Source of the DNA: Sphingobacterium hotanense
GTDB taxonomy: Bacteria > Bacteroidota > Bacteroidia > Sphingobacteriales > Sphingobacteriaceae
DNA length: 64,000 nucleotides
Assembly (NCBI RefSeq): GCF_008274825.1
Contig: NZ_CP030848.1
Coordinates: 2,418,001 to 2,482,000, forward strand
Direction of reading: 5' to 3'
Made by a program: the position numbers and the translations under genes. A model generated the notes under the pieces. It did no database searches, was not told the origin of the DNA, and saw nothing but the letters and a program-made list of their open reading frames with translations. The stretch's first letter is position 1; each line of letters begins with the position of its first letter. This document shows, one piece after another, positions 1-9,853 of this stretch.

Positions 1-10
1 GTCCTCTCAC

Positions 11-43
11 ACCACCCGGCATACGGATCCGTACCAAGGCGGT
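11..43 (-). ncRNA. Domain V hairpin of the outer group II intron
   Basis: The 33-nt element begins ACCGCC and ends GGTGGT on the minus strand, with an inner TACGGATCCGTA stem, and is followed by GTGAGAGG. This is the catalytic hairpin directly after the maturase gene, where it belongs. Domain VI would lie off the left edge. Confidence 0.75.
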
Positions 44-46
44 TTG

Positions 47-1321
47 TTAGAATAACGTCGTTTGATGCGTTGTTCTCCAGTAATAGTAGTCTGCAAATCC
101 TTCGTAACCTAATTTAGTAAAGTATGAGTTTGTTAGCGTTGTTTGAACGATAGGACTTGTCCCTGTCCGAGTATAGGATTTACGGGTGTTCGCATGTTGG
201 TAGGCAAGCCAGCGTTGGGCTCCCAGTTTCATTAAGTTCCGAATTCGATTACCTGCCGTCTTCCATTGTTTCCAAAGCAGAACACGCAAGCGTCTTCGCA
301 CTAGTTTATCTAGTGCTACCATCACCTTCTTATTCGTTGCTATACGAAAGTAATCCACCCAGCCGTGAATAATTTGCCGTAGTTTAGTCAGTCGCTCATG
401 CATAGGAGTAACTGTATTACGTCGAGTATTTTGACGTAACTTCTCTCGGATTCGTTCGATACTCTTTGCAGAGATACGAATCTGCCAATCTCCTTGAGTT
501 TTGAAGAAACTAAAGCCGAGTAAACTACTTTGGGAAGGTTTGCTTACCTTACTCTTTTCACGGTTCACTTTCAGCTTTAGTGTAGATTCGATGTAGCTGG
601 TGATGTTGCGCATAATACGAGTGGCGGATTTATTGCTCTTCGTGTAGATACTACAGTCATCCGCATAGCGTACAAATCGATGTCCACGGGAACTGAGTTC
701 CGTATCCAGTTCGTTCAGGATGATGTTTGACAAAAGTGGACTTAAAGGACTGCCCTGGGGTGTGCCCTTGGTTCGCTTTTGTTCAAGACCATGTTCCATA
801 ATCCCACAACGAAGGTATTTCCCGATCAGGGCTAGGACTCGACGATCCGTAATCTTCTTGCTCAAAAGGTGCATCAGTTTGTCGTGGTTCACTTGATCGA
901 AGAATTGTTCCAAATCAAGTTCAACGCCCCACGTGTAGCCCAAGTTCAGATACTCTTGCGCTTTACTGACGGCCTGATGAGCATTACGATTCGCACGGAA
1001 GCCGTAGCTGTTATCGTGAAAATCACCCTCATACTTTAACCCAAGCCATTGGGAAATGCTTTGCTGAATAACTCGGTCGATGACCGTGGGGATACCCAGC
1101 ATACGCTTGCCGCCACTTGCTTTGGGAATCTCTACTTTCCGAACAGCTTGTGGGAGGTAAGTGCCAGAGAGAATATCCGACCGAAGGGTTTTCCAATTCG
1201 TATTGAGGTAGTCACGAAGGTTATCGATCTGCATACCATCAATTCCGCTGGCACCTCCATTAGAGATGACACGATCAACTGCGTGTTTGACATTTCGGAT
1301 GTGTAATATCTCTTCCAGCAT
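47..1321 (-). CDS. ltrA: Group II intron reverse transcriptase/maturase (outer intron)
   Basis: This 424-residue intron-encoded protein would splice its host intron and reverse-transcribe it into DNA targets. The reverse transcriptase domain fills about residues 10-260: TPQGSPLSP near 187, the catalytic YADD at 219-222 and a KLKVNREKS block. The maturase (X) domain follows, with HGWVDYFRIA near 318. No HNH endonuclease domain is visible at the C-terminus, so insertion probably depends on replication forks or nicked targets (inference from family knowledge). Its sequence is clearly unlike the inner intron's maturase, so the two introns are unrelated lineages and not a duplication. The reading frame is intact. 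It lies in intron domain IV, just upstream of domain V. Confidence 0.93.
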   Translation of the reverse strand: MLEEILHIRNVKHAVDRVISNGGASGIDGMQIDNLRDYLNTNWKTLRSDILSGTYLPQAVRKVEIPKASGGKRMLGIPTVIDRVIQQSISQWLGLKYEGDFHDNSYGFRANRNAHQAVSKAQEYLNLGYTWGVELDLEQFFDQVNHDKLMHLLSKKITDRRVLALIGKYLRCGIMEHGLEQKRTKGTPQGSPLSPLLSNIILNELDTELSSRGHRFVRYADDCSIYTKSNKSATRIMRNITSYIESTLKLKVNREKSKVSKPSQSSLLGFSFFKTQGDWQIRISAKSIERIREKLRQNTRRNTVTPMHERLTKLRQIIHGWVDYFRIATNKKVMVALDKLVRRRLRVLLWKQWKTAGNRIRNLMKLGAQRWLAYQHANTRKSYTRTGTSPIVQTTLTNSYFTKLGYEGFADYYYWRTTHQTTLF

Positions 1322-1575
1322 AGTATTACTAAAAAAAATTCCTCAGGCATTGTGTCCATTGGTTGCACAACTAGGCTAAGCTCCTCTTACATTCTACTAT
1401 CGGTTTCCGACCTACCCTCATGTAAGCAGTTCTCTTAAGTGGTTCGGCTTTTAGCGCTTCGTCATAAACTTCTTGGTTCCTTTGCCATTCTAACATTCAG
1501 ACCTTCCCCCGTAGAAAATAGAGAAACAGGGTACTAGTCGAGTAGATAAGGACATTTCAGTCCAAACCTCTCACA

Positions 1576-1609
1576 GAACCGTGCGTAAAGATCTCCCTTT
1601 ACACGGCTC
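1576..1609 (-). ncRNA. Domain V hairpin of the inner group II intron
   Basis: This 34-nt hairpin begins GAGCCGTGTAAAGG and ends CTTTACGCACGGTTC on the minus strand. It is a canonical group II domain V and lies 4 nt past the stop codon of the inner maturase. Its sequence differs from the outer intron's domain V. Confidence 0.85.
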
Positions 1610-1612
1610 TTA

Positions 1613-2860
1613 TTATCCAACCGACAACTTTATCCCTATATACCAGTGTTCAAACAGATGCGGACTTCTTTCGGAAATCTCTGACATCCATTTTATGGCT
1701 CTGACTTTTCGGTTCCGTAGCCTTTTATATTTCCGCATAGCCCATCTTACCAGTAACCTGTTCATGTGCTGAAGTACTTTGTGTAGCTCTGTTTTGTAGA
1801 AAGCTCCGTAGTAATTGATCCATCCTCTGAGGACTGGATTTATATACCGGGACAACGTTTCTAAGTCACTGCCTCCTCTTCTGTGCAATTGCCATGTCCG
1901 CATCTTTTCTCGTATGGAAACTTTAGCTTTATTGCTGACTGCAGGAAGAAAACTGGTAAAGTTCAATCCCTGTTTGGTCTGAGCTTTTCGTCTTTTGAAC
2001 GTATACCCTAGAAAGTCGAAGGCAATTATGGGATAGGATTTCTGTCGTTCTTTTCTGCCACAATACACGATCTTGGTTTTCTCTGGATGCAGTTCAAGTC
2101 CACAGGCTTTTAGTCTGTGTTCTAATGCTTTCTTCAGTTCCACTGTTTGTATTTCTGTTTTACAGTGTATCACACTATCATCAGCATATCGTTCAAACGG
2201 ACAGTCCGGATAGTTAATTCGTAACCATTCATCCATACAGTAGTGTAAAAAGAGGTTAGCGAGCAGCGGACTGATAACTGCTCCTTGCGGCGTCCCTTTT
2301 GATCTCTCTGTAAGAATCCCATTGGATTGCTGTACCGGTGTTTTAAGCCACCTTTCAATATACAGCAAGATCCATGGGCAATCTGTGTGCTTACGAACTG
2401 CTCTCATAAGCAGCTCGTGTGGTATGTTGTCGAAGAAACCTTTGATATCAAGATCCAGAACCCAATCATACTTCCAACATCGCTCTCTAGCTGTTCCCAC
2501 CGCCTCCTTTGCACTTTTGTTGGGGCGATAGCCATAAGAGTCCTTATGAAATATCTTATCCAACTTTGGTTCCAGAAACAGTGTGACCACCGTTTGAGCA
2601 ATGCGATCTGTTATCGTGGGTACTCCAAGTGGACGTGTCCCCCCTCCTTTCTTGGGAATTTCTACTAGTAGAACTGGCATGGGCATATAGCTGCCAGAAC
2701 TCATCCGATTCCATAGTCGATAGAGGTGTTTCCAGCTATCTGCTTTGAAATCCTCTAAGCTCATGCCATCTACTCCAGCACTACCACGGTTTTGTTGTAC
2801 CCGCTGGTAGGCTTCCAGTACTATGGACTGAGAAATAATAAATGGTTTTGTCTTAATCAT
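1613..2860 (-). CDS. ltrA: Group II intron reverse transcriptase/maturase (inner intron)
   Basis: The start chosen is the ATG at 2860, because AGGAGG lies 8 nt before it; an upstream ATG at 2920 in the same frame would only add a poorly coding stretch. The product has 415 residues. It shows the reverse transcriptase blocks GSAGVDGMS, GTPQGAVISPLLAN and RYADDSVIH (YADD near residue 225 of this start). The maturase motif NPVLRGWINYYG lies near residue 345. There is no HNH endonuclease domain. The frame is open throughout, so the protein may still be functional even though its intron sits inside another. Inner splicing would have to occur first to rebuild the outer intron. Confidence 0.93.
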   Translation of the reverse strand: MIKTKPFIISQSIVLEAYQRVQQNRGSAGVDGMSLEDFKADSWKHLYRLWNRMSSGSYMPMPVLLVEIPKKGGGTRPLGVPTITDRIAQTVVTLFLEPKLDKIFHKDSYGYRPNKSAKEAVGTARERCWKYDWVLDLDIKGFFDNIPHELLMRAVRKHTDCPWILLYIERWLKTPVQQSNGILTERSKGTPQGAVISPLLANLFLHYCMDEWLRINYPDCPFERYADDSVIHCKTEIQTVELKKALEHRLKACGLELHPEKTKIVYCGRKERQKSYPIIAFDFLGYTFKRRKAQTKQGLNFTSFLPAVSNKAKVSIREKMRTWQLHRRGGSDLETLSRYINPVLRGWINYYGAFYKTELHKVLQHMNRLLVRWAMRKYKRLRNRKVRAIKWMSEISERSPHLFEHWYIGIKLSVG

Positions 2861-3773
2861 TCCTGTACCTCCTATGGTTTGTACCATAGTTTTCTTTGTG
2901 ATAAGAACTGGATAATACACCCCCTTCGCTCCATCTCCATTACAGAGACTTCATCACTACTACGAGATGTTCCGCCCGTGTGCTTCGCATCGGTACTTTT
3001 GCTCTTGTGGGGCTACCACTTGAGGGTTTCCCTTAACATCGAAACGACACGTTCTCACGTTCCGCCTAAATGCCTATAATAGCTTCACGCCATCTTTACG
3101 CCGGATATCACGGAAGCAGTAATCAGGTTTCCCTTCCGTTTGTCCCAGAGCAAGGTCAAGACTCTGGTTTCGATATCATCTATTCAGCTTTCGACGCTTC
3201 ATCGATGGTTCTCTTTCGTTCGTCTCTCTATTACATACCTGACATCTTTAACTATGCCTTTTCCTTTATCGCTTCTCACCAGATCTCTTTAACCCAGCAA
3301 CATAAAGGTGGTTTGAAGCCTGCGCCTGAACGTCGACTTCGAGGGGCCTACCCTCATCATTTAAACAGCACCAAAGCAATATCATGCTTTGTTCGTGACA
3401 CACTGTCCTCTGCTGACTTCTGACTAAAGCATACTAGCATCATTATTCTGCTATATGTTTCTTCGCGGGCATTCGCGTATACCTTTGACAGAGTTTAGTC
3501 AGATCTCCCCAGGTAAGAACAATAACTTTCACCTCATATATCCGCTACATTTACCATAGTGTTTCCGTACAGTTTGGGGCTTTGGCTTGTTTTGCAGCCT
3601 CACCCAACACTTGCGGCCTTGTATGTAGTTTCTGTTCGTCGGACCGAGGTTTTGCCTCAGACTTCCTTCAGATTCCACCTCGCGGTGGACACCCTTGTCC
3701 TAAGCTAACACTTCCCACTGCAAAGGCGTGTTCGGGACTTACACCCTAGAGTTATTGCACATGCTGGGCACAC

Positions 3774-3805
3774 AAAAAAAAGAGCGCTGCTTCCGCAACG
3801 CTCTT
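3774..3805 (-). terminator. Rho-independent terminator of leuS
   Basis: On the minus strand this is a hairpin with AAGAGCG/CGCTCTT as outer stem, TGC/GCA as inner stem and a 4-nt loop, then a run of eight T. It lies 26 nt past the leuS stop. The outer group II intron begins immediately after the T-run. Confidence 0.9.
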
Positions 3806-3830
3806 ATATCTAATGTCTATTATCTAATAT

Positions 3831-6614
3831 CTAAACCACAATATTAATAATCTTACCCTTCACGAAGATAATCTTCTTAACAGGCTTGCCGTCGATGTAC
3901 TTCTGCACATCGGCATTTTCTTTAAGGATTGCCTCAACTGCAGATTGGTCAAGATCTAATGCAAGCGGAAGATTCATCTTCATCTTACCATTGATCGAGA
4001 CAGGATATGCAAACTCGCTCTCGACTAGGTATTCTGGGTTGAATTTAGGATATTCTGCATAAGAAATTGTTCCAGGCGCATTTCCTAATAAGCTCCAAAG
4101 CTCCTCGGTGATATGCGGTGCATAGGATTCCAAAACAATAATCAAGTCTTGAAGAATTTTACGCTTATTGCATTTTAAATCTGTTAGTTCATTCACACAG
4201 ATCATGAACGCAGAAACTGATGTATTGAATGAAAAGCGCTCGATATCTTCTTCTACTTTTTTGATGATCTTATGTAATGCCTTATATTCCGCTTTGCTAG
4301 GCTCTTCATCCGATACTTGGAAGTTACCTTCAGCATCATGGAATAGGCGCCATACCTTACGTAAAAATTTATATACACCTTCTATTCCATTGGTATTCCA
4401 TGGCTTAGCCTGTTCCAATGGACCCAAGAACATCTCATACAGACGTAGGGTATCCGCACCATATTGACTGATGATATCGTCTGGATTGACTACGTTGTAT
4501 TTTGATTTCGACATCTTCTCTACCTCAGTGCCACAAATGTATTTCCCGTTTTCTAGGATAAACTCAGCATTAGTAAAGTCTGGTCTAAACTCTTTGAATT
4601 TTTCTAAATCAAGCACATCGTTGTGGACAATATTTACATCCACATGCAATGGAACCGTGTTATACTGATCTTTTAAACCTAAGGAAACAAAGGTATTCGT
4701 CCCGCGACCTTCCTCATCCAATAAACGATAAACGAAGTTTGAACGGCCTTGAATCATACCTTGGTTGATCAACTTCTTGAATGGCTCCTCCTCATTGTGA
4801 TAACCCATATCTTTCAAGAACTTGTTCCAGAAGCGTGAGTACAACAAGTGGCCCGTAGCATGCTCAGAACCACCGATATATAAATCGACAGCTTTCCAAT
4901 AATCGACAGCATCCGGCGATGCAAACTGACCCTCGTTTTTAGGATCCATGTAGCGGAACCAATACCATGAAGAACCCGCCCATCCTGGCATCGTGCTCAA
5001 CTCGTACTCGTACTCATCCTGATATTTCCAGCCCTCGGCGCGACCTAAAGGAGGTTCTCCAGTTTCCGTAGGCAAATACTTGTCGACCTCAGGAAGCAAT
5101 AATGGAAGCTCCTCTTCTTTGATCAAATAAGGAAGATTGTTTTTGAAATATACCGGCACAGGTTCACCCCAATAACGCTGACGACCAAAAATCGCATCGC
5201 GCATACGGAAGTTGATTTTCGCTTTACCCAATTTTAAGGACTCTAAGCGTTCAATTAAGGCAGGTACAGCCTCCTGATACGTCATTCCGTCGATAAAATC
5301 AGAATTGATGTATTTTCCATCTTTGTTCGGGTCTGCTGCTTCTGAAATATCTTGCGAATCAGAAATAGGGATAATAGGCAGGTTGAAATGCTTAGCAAAT
5401 AAGTAATCACGTTGATCGCCCGATGGAACAGCCATAACAGCTCCAGTACCATAACTTGCCAAAACATAGTCTGCAATCCATATTTGTACATCCTCACCGG
5501 TGATTGGATGCTTCGCATAAGACCCCGTAAATGCGCCAGATACGGTTTTCGCATCTGCCATACGATCTAGCTCCGATTTCTTCGAGGTCTTCTCAATATA
5601 CGCCTCTATTTCAGAACGTTGTTCATCCGTAGTTAAAGAAGAAACTAACTCGTGCTCGGGTGCCAAAACCACGAAGCTAACACCAAAAATCGTGTCCACA
5701 CGGGTCGTGAAGACTTCAATATTTTCATTTAACTGAGGCACTGGGAATTTAACACTTGCCCCAACAGATTTACCAATCCAGTTGCGTTGCATTTCCACCA
5801 ATGGCTCTGGCCAATCGATGGTATCCAAGCCTCTCAACAATCGGTCTGCATACGCAGTAATGCGCATAGACCATTGCATCATTTTCTTTTGCTCAACAGG
5901 AAATCCACCACGCTCGGAAACTCCATTAATTACCTCATCGTTCGCTAACACAGTTCCTAATGCCGGACACCAGTTTACTGTACTTTCACGTAAGTAAGCT
6001 AAACGGTATTTTAATAATTCCGTCTGTTGCTCCTCTTCAGAGAATGCATTCCATTCCTCCGCTGTAAAAGATAATACATCCTCATCAGCCTCGGCATGGA
6101 TGCCTGAAGATCCGTTAGATGCGAAATGTTCTTTCAACGAAGCGATAGACTCTGCTTTGTCGCTCGTTTTATTATACCAAGCATCAAAAGCTTGCATAAA
6201 GATCCATTGCGTCCAACGGTAGTAATCCGGATTGGACGTGCGAACCTCGCGACTCCAATCATAGGAGAAACCAATATTATCTAATTGCTCACGATAGCGT
6301 TGGATATTCGTCTCCGTTGTAATAGCCGGGTGTTGTCCCGTTTGAATTGCATATTGTTCAGCTGGAAGTCCGAACGAGTCATAGCCCATTGGGTGCAGCA
6401 CATTGAAGCCTTTAAGACGTTTATAACGTGAGAAAATATCTGAAGCAATGTAGCCAAGTGGGTGCCCTACGTGCAATCCTGCTCCGGACGGATAAGGAAA
6501 CATGTCAAGAACATAATATTTAGGCTTTTCTGTAGACTCCTCTGTTTTAAAGGTTTGATGGTCTGCCCAATACTTTTGCCACTTTTGCTCAATAGATTGA
6601 TGATTATACTCCAT
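3831..6614 (-). CDS. leuS: Leucyl-tRNA synthetase
   Basis: This enzyme charges tRNA-Leu with leucine in the cytoplasm. It has 927 residues. The class I signature HVGH is at 48-51 and the second ATP motif KMSKS lies near residue 700. The CP1 editing domain falls between them, with TTRVDTIFG and [11 protein letters not shown]. It is longer than the usual roughly 860 residues. The extra length includes an acidic insert near 150-205, which I associate with Bacteroidota enzymes. It is transcribed divergently from ftsX and ends in a strong terminator. The start ATG at 6614 is supported by conservation of the N-terminus. The frame is intact. Confidence 0.98.
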   Translation of the reverse strand: MEYNHQSIEQKWQKYWADHQTFKTEESTEKPKYYVLDMFPYPSGAGLHVGHPLGYIASDIFSRYKRLKGFNVLHPMGYDSFGLPAEQYAIQTGQHPAITTETNIQRYREQLDNIGFSYDWSREVRTSNPDYYRWTQWIFMQAFDAWYNKTSDKAESIASLKEHFASNGSSGIHAEADEDVLSFTAEEWNAFSEEEQQTELLKYRLAYLRESTVNWCPALGTVLANDEVINGVSERGGFPVEQKKMMQWSMRITAYADRLLRGLDTIDWPEPLVEMQRNWIGKSVGASVKFPVPQLNENIEVFTTRVDTIFGVSFVVLAPEHELVSSLTTDEQRSEIEAYIEKTSKKSELDRMADAKTVSGAFTGSYAKHPITGEDVQIWIADYVLASYGTGAVMAVPSGDQRDYLFAKHFNLPIIPISDSQDISEAADPNKDGKYINSDFIDGMTYQEAVPALIERLESLKLGKAKINFRMRDAIFGRQRYWGEPVPVYFKNNLPYLIKEEELPLLLPEVDKYLPTETGEPPLGRAEGWKYQDEYEYELSTMPGWAGSSWYWFRYMDPKNEGQFASPDAVDYWKAVDLYIGGSEHATGHLLYSRFWNKFLKDMGYHNEEEPFKKLINQGMIQGRSNFVYRLLDEEGRGTNTFVSLGLKDQYNTVPLHVDVNIVHNDVLDLEKFKEFRPDFTNAEFILENGKYICGTEVEKMSKSKYNVVNPDDIISQYGADTLRLYEMFLGPLEQAKPWNTNGIEGVYKFLRKVWRLFHDAEGNFQVSDEEPSKAEYKALHKIIKKVEEDIERFSFNTSVSAFMICVNELTDLKCNKRKILQDLIIVLESYAPHITEELWSLLGNAPGTISYAEYPKFNPEYLVESEFAYPVSINGKMKMNLPLALDLDQSAVEAILKENADVQKYIDGKPVKKIIFVKGKIINIVV

Positions 6615-6781
6615 GATTGTATGTAAGAAATATATAAGAGATGCGAAAATAGCGATTTTAGCCTAATAAAGCATAAAAGTTTTTTATTCTATACAATAAA
6701 TTCTGATATTCGTTGTTAGAATTTAAGTGAAGGGAAATTATTCGTATCAAGGAATGCTTAATGCTTTTATTACATTAAATA

Positions 6782-6812
6782 TTCGAGGTATGCCACGAAT
6801 TATGTACTTTCG
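6782..6812 (+). promoter_or_regulatory. Predicted Bacteroidota-type promoter of ftsX
   Basis: TTCG at 6782-6785, a 19-nt spacer, then TACTTTCG at 6805-6812. This is close to the TTTG-N19-TAnnTTTG consensus of Bacteroidota sigma-ABfr promoters and ends 23 nt before the ftsX start. Confidence 0.55.
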
Positions 6813-6835
6813 CATCAGTAAATTAAAACTACTAT

Positions 6836-7714
6836 ATGTCAGTGATCGAACAGGGTTCACCAAGAAAAAAAACTAAATCGGTATATGTTTCCACAGTAAT
6901 CAGTATTGCACTTGTGCTATTGATGACTGGTCTTTTAGGTTTAATACTCGTTCATGCCAAAAACCTCTCCCGTTACGTTAAAGAAAACATCGTATTAAAT
7001 GTTATCGTGAATGATAATGTTAGTGAAGGTGATGTATTGACGCTACAAAAGGACTTAGAAAAAGACCCTTATGTACTTCGCTCGGAGTATGTGAGCAAGG
7101 AACTTGCTGCTAAGAATTTGAAAGAGGATCTAGGCGAAGACTTCGTTGAGTACTTAGGCCATAACCCGCTCCTTCCGTCGGTTGATATCTATTTAAAGGA
7201 ACAATACGCGAATAGCGATAGTATCCAAACTTTTATTGATAAAGTAGGTAAAAACAGTCGTATCAAAGAGGTTGTGTATCAAGAGTCCTTGATCGACATG
7301 GTGAACAAGAATATCCGTATCATCAGTATCGTTATTCTTGCGTTTACTGCTATCCTTTTGATTATCGCCGTAGCATTGATCAACAACACCATTCGATTGG
7401 CCATATACTCTCAGCGCTTCTTGATCAAGAGTATGCAACTTATTGGTGCAACCAAGAATTTCATTCGTCGTCCGTACATCATGTATGGAATTGCGCATGG
7501 ACTAATCGGTTCTTTAATCGCTATTCTTCTTTTAGTGATCACCCTGCATTTTGCGCAGAAGCAAATCCCAGAATTGGTGATCCTACGCAACTGGTATGAG
7601 TTTGCTGTTATCTTCATATTCGTTATTGCATTAGGGATTCTAATTGCCGCAGCGAGCACATATTTTGCAGTTACGAAATACTTACGTGCAAAATCAGCTA
7701 GTCTATACCGATAA
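6836..7714 (+). CDS. ftsX: Cell division protein FtsX
   Basis: FtsX is the permease-like partner of the ATPase FtsE. The complex couples cell division to peptidoglycan hydrolase activation at the inner membrane. The 292-residue protein shows the expected layout. There is a cytoplasmic N-terminus and a first membrane helix near 20-42. A large extracytoplasmic domain follows to about 165. Three further helices lie near 167-187, 215-240 and 255-280 (FtsX/MacB fold). No ftsE is adjacent, which is common in this phylum. The gene heads a + strand run with the DUF3098 protein 23 nt downstream and then uppP. Confidence 0.95.
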   Translation: MSVIEQGSPRKKTKSVYVSTVISIALVLLMTGLLGLILVHAKNLSRYVKENIVLNVIVNDNVSEGDVLTLQKDLEKDPYVLRSEYVSKELAAKNLKEDLGEDFVEYLGHNPLLPSVDIYLKEQYANSDSIQTFIDKVGKNSRIKEVVYQESLIDMVNKNIRIISIVILAFTAILLIIAVALINNTIRLAIYSQRFLIKSMQLIGATKNFIRRPYIMYGIAHGLIGSLIAILLLVITLHFAQKQIPELVILRNWYEFAVIFIFVIALGILIAAASTYFAVTKYLRAKSASLYR

Positions 7715-7737
7715 TATCAATTGTTAATCTTCATATA

Positions 7738-7989
7738 ATGAGCCAAACAGTTAAGAAAAAAGTAAACAACACAGAAGCTGCTAAAGGGCAGTTTGTATTC
7801 CAAAAGATAAACTATCAATTATTTATTCTTGCTATTGTTGTAGTAGCAATAGGCTTTATTTTAATGATGGGTACTGAAGATATCTATAGCTTTACCAAAA
7901 TTACACTTGCTCCACTTGTCGTAGTATTGGGTTTTGCTTTAGGATTTGTAGCTATTCTTTATAAACCTAAAAACAACAAAGCAGACTAA
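7738..7989 (+). CDS. DUF3098 family small membrane protein
   Basis: This 83-residue protein has a charged N-terminus (MSQTVKKKVN) and two hydrophobic helices near 30-48 and 58-76, and it ends in a lysine-rich tail. The size, layout and position between ftsX and uppP match the DUF3098 family of Bacteroidota. Its function is unknown. Its conserved place between a division gene and the lipid-carrier phosphatase suggests an envelope-growth role (inference). Only 5 nt separate it from uppP, so the two are probably co-translated. Confidence 0.85.
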   Translation: MSQTVKKKVNNTEAAKGQFVFQKINYQLFILAIVVVAIGFILMMGTEDIYSFTKITLAPLVVVLGFALGFVAILYKPKNNKAD

Positions 7990-7994
7990 TAAGA

Positions 7995-8813
7995 ATGAAT
8001 TATTTTGAAGCCATTATCCTTGCTATCGTTGAAGGATTAACCGAATACTTACCTATTTCGTCAACCGCCCACATGGGCTTTACTGCCGCCCTTATGGGGA
8101 TGGAGGAAAGCGAATATTTAAAGATGTTCCAGGTGTCTATACAGTTTGGAGCCATTCTTTCCATTGTCGTATTATACTGGAGAAAATTCTTCGACCTAAA
8201 GAATCTAAATCTATATCTTAAATTAGCCATTGCAGTAATTCCAGCCTTGGTGTTAGGTAAATTATTCGATGATAAAATCGAAGCCGTATTAGGCAATCAG
8301 GTAGCGATTTCAGCAGTATTAGTATTAGGTGGTGTTATCCTGTTATTCGTCGACAAATGGTTTAAGAACCCAACAATAACCGACGAGAAGCAAATTCCTA
8401 TTAAAAAAGCATTAATCATCGGTTTCTGGCAATGTTTGGCGATGATGCCAGGTACATCCCGCTCCGCAGCATCTATCATTGGTGGTCTGACACAGGGTTT
8501 GGATCGTAAAGCAGCAGCAGAATTCTCTTTCTTCCTTGCTGTACCAACCATGCTTGCCGTAACGGTTTACTCTATCTTCGTTAAAACATGGGGCGAAGGA
8601 ACAGCACAAGCGCAAAAGGGATACGAGATGATCATGGCAAGCAATGAAAATATTATCGTATTCATTATTGGAAACGTCGTTGCCTTCGTTGTCGCGATGA
8701 TCGCCGTGAAAACATTCATCAGCGTATTGACAAAATATGGTTTCAAATTCTGGGGCTGGTATAGAATCATCATCGGTATCTTTTTATTGGTATTCTTCTG
8801 GAACCAACAATAA
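7995..8813 (+). CDS. uppP: Undecaprenyl-diphosphatase UppP (BacA)
   Basis: UppP dephosphorylates undecaprenyl pyrophosphate to recycle the lipid carrier used for peptidoglycan and polysaccharide export. It also confers bacitracin tolerance. The 272-residue membrane protein carries both family signatures: EGLTEYLPISSTAHM near residues 14-28 and MPGTSRSAASIIGGL near 152-166, which contain the catalytic Glu, Ser and Arg. Seven to eight hydrophobic helices are evident. It closes the ftsX-DUF3098-uppP run and is followed by a terminator. The carrier it recycles would also serve the exopolysaccharide locus at the right end of the window. Confidence 0.97.
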   Translation: MNYFEAIILAIVEGLTEYLPISSTAHMGFTAALMGMEESEYLKMFQVSIQFGAILSIVVLYWRKFFDLKNLNLYLKLAIAVIPALVLGKLFDDKIEAVLGNQVAISAVLVLGGVILLFVDKWFKNPTITDEKQIPIKKALIIGFWQCLAMMPGTSRSAASIIGGLTQGLDRKAAAEFSFFLAVPTMLAVTVYSIFVKTWGEGTAQAQKGYEMIMASNENIIVFIIGNVVAFVVAMIAVKTFISVLTKYGFKFWGWYRIIIGIFLLVFFWNQQ

Positions 8814-8837
8814 AAATGACGAATCAACATATACAGG

Positions 8838-8866
8838 ATAGCCGCTAAACAGCGGCTATTGTTGTT
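8838..8866 (+). terminator. Rho-independent terminator after uppP
   Basis: Perfect 9-bp stem ATAGCCGCT/AGCGGCTAT with loop AAAC, then TGTTGTTTT. It lies 25 nt after the uppP stop. The rest of the gap to truB (to 9107) holds TATTTTTG at about 9000, a possible -7 element, and nothing else I can support. Confidence 0.85.
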
Positions 8867-9107
8867 TTGGATGGATAAGATTAACTAGGCATCCTTACTC
8901 CTTTCTATAATTATGGTAAAAAAATGCGCCCCCTATCCTAACATTCATCTATCCTGACATACATCCCACAATTAAATCGGATACATCCGAATAATATTCT
9001 TATTTTTGCAGAAAATTTGAAGTTTCCTAAACGAAAATTGTCATTTTACTTATATCCAAATACGACAACAAACAGAACAATAATCAGGAAGCCGATAAAG
9101 AAACGGA

Positions 9108-9836
9108 ATGGAGAACACGAGTAAATTAAAAGAGCATACAGATTTTAATTTTGCACAAGGCGAATTGTTGTTGATCGACAAACCGCTCACCTGGACAAGC
9201 TTCGACGTTGTCGGAAAATTACGAAACAGCTTAAAGCCGCTAAAATTAAAAGTTGGGCATGCCGGAACACTAGATCCATTAGCGACAGGCTTGTTGATTG
9301 TTTGTACTGGAAAAATGACCAAACAAATTGACACTTTTCAAGCTGAGGATAAGGAATATATCGGTACCGTTACTATTGGAGCGACCACACCGTCGTATGA
9401 CCTTGAAACCGAAATTGAAAACACTTCCGATATCAGCCACATCAGCGAACAGCAAGTTCATGAAGTTGCAGCGACTTTTCTTGGCGAACAGGAACAGTAT
9501 CCGCCGGCACACTCCGCAATTAAGATAGGTGGAGAGCGCGTTTATGAGAAAGCTCGTCGTGGCGAAGAAGTTGAACTGAAAGCTAGAAAGGTAAATATCT
9601 CCGCATTTGAAATTGTAGATGTGGAGTTCCCCATCGTACATTTTAGGATAAGATGCAGCAAGGGCACATACATCCGATCCATAGCTAATGACTTTGGGGT
9701 GAAACTAGGTGTTGGAGCTCATCTATCTAGTCTTCGAAGAACAAAAAGTGGAGACTTTGATGTTAATAATGCATGGGAGCTTACCGAATTGATAGCAATC
9801 ATTCAGAAAAACAAAAGCTTAGAATTACACAAATAA
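9108..9836 (+). CDS. truB: tRNA pseudouridine(55) synthase TruB
   Basis: TruB converts U55 to pseudouridine in the T-loop of most tRNAs. The 242-residue protein has the motif HAGTLDPLATGLL, with catalytic Asp near residue 56. It also has ATFLGEQEQYPPAHSAIKIGGERVYEKAR-type sequence in the core and CSKGTYIRSI near 180, which are typical of the family. The length fits short bacterial TruB without a long C-terminal PUA domain. It is followed 17 nt later by ribF, a common truB-ribF pairing. Confidence 0.97.
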   Translation: MENTSKLKEHTDFNFAQGELLLIDKPLTWTSFDVVGKLRNSLKPLKLKVGHAGTLDPLATGLLIVCTGKMTKQIDTFQAEDKEYIGTVTIGATTPSYDLETEIENTSDISHISEQQVHEVAATFLGEQEQYPPAHSAIKIGGERVYEKARRGEEVELKARKVNISAFEIVDVEFPIVHFRIRCSKGTYIRSIANDFGVKLGVGAHLSSLRRTKSGDFDVNNAWELTELIAIIQKNKSLELHK

Positions 9837-9853
9837 GAAGCATATAACACAGC

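Larger units (their letters stand above)
1537..3403 (-). mobile_element. Inner group II intron nested in the outer one (twintron)
   Basis: The 5' end at 3403 reads GTGTGTCACG on the minus strand (GUGYG). About 540 nt of structured domain I-III sequence precede its maturase gene, and domain V lies at 1609-1576. A domain-VI-like stem follows and the proposed 3' end is ...CTACTCGAC at 1537. Joining the flanks gives AGAGGACA/TAGTACCC, which restores a plausible continuous domain II/III of the outer intron. The 3' boundary is inferred from this join and could shift by a few bases. The element is about 1.87 kb and looks complete. Confidence 0.8.
1..3773 (-). mobile_element. Outer group II intron, interrupted by a second intron; 3' end off the window
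   Basis: Read on the minus strand, the 5' end at 3773 begins GTGTGCCCAG, the GUGYG signature of group II introns. It follows directly on the T-tract of the leuS terminator. Domain I runs down to about 3404, where the inner intron is inserted. The element resumes at about 1536 and continues into the maturase gene (1321-47) and a domain V hairpin at 43-11. Domain VI and the 3' splice site lie beyond base 1. Without the inner intron, 5' end to maturase start is about 585 nt, a normal length for domains I-III. The 215 nt left of the inner intron contain no GUGYG start and are too short to be those domains alone. This supports nesting rather than tandem introns. The intron class is not assigned. 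Confidence 0.85.

Noticed and set aside
1322..1536. Start of a separate, tandem group II intron left of the inner one
   Set aside because: No GUGYG 5' end is present and 215 nt is too short for domains I-III. The sequence fits as the continuation of the outer intron.
3070..3423. Open frame on the + strand inside the intron region
   Set aside because: It runs antisense across structured domain I-III sequence of the inner intron and has no ribosome binding site.
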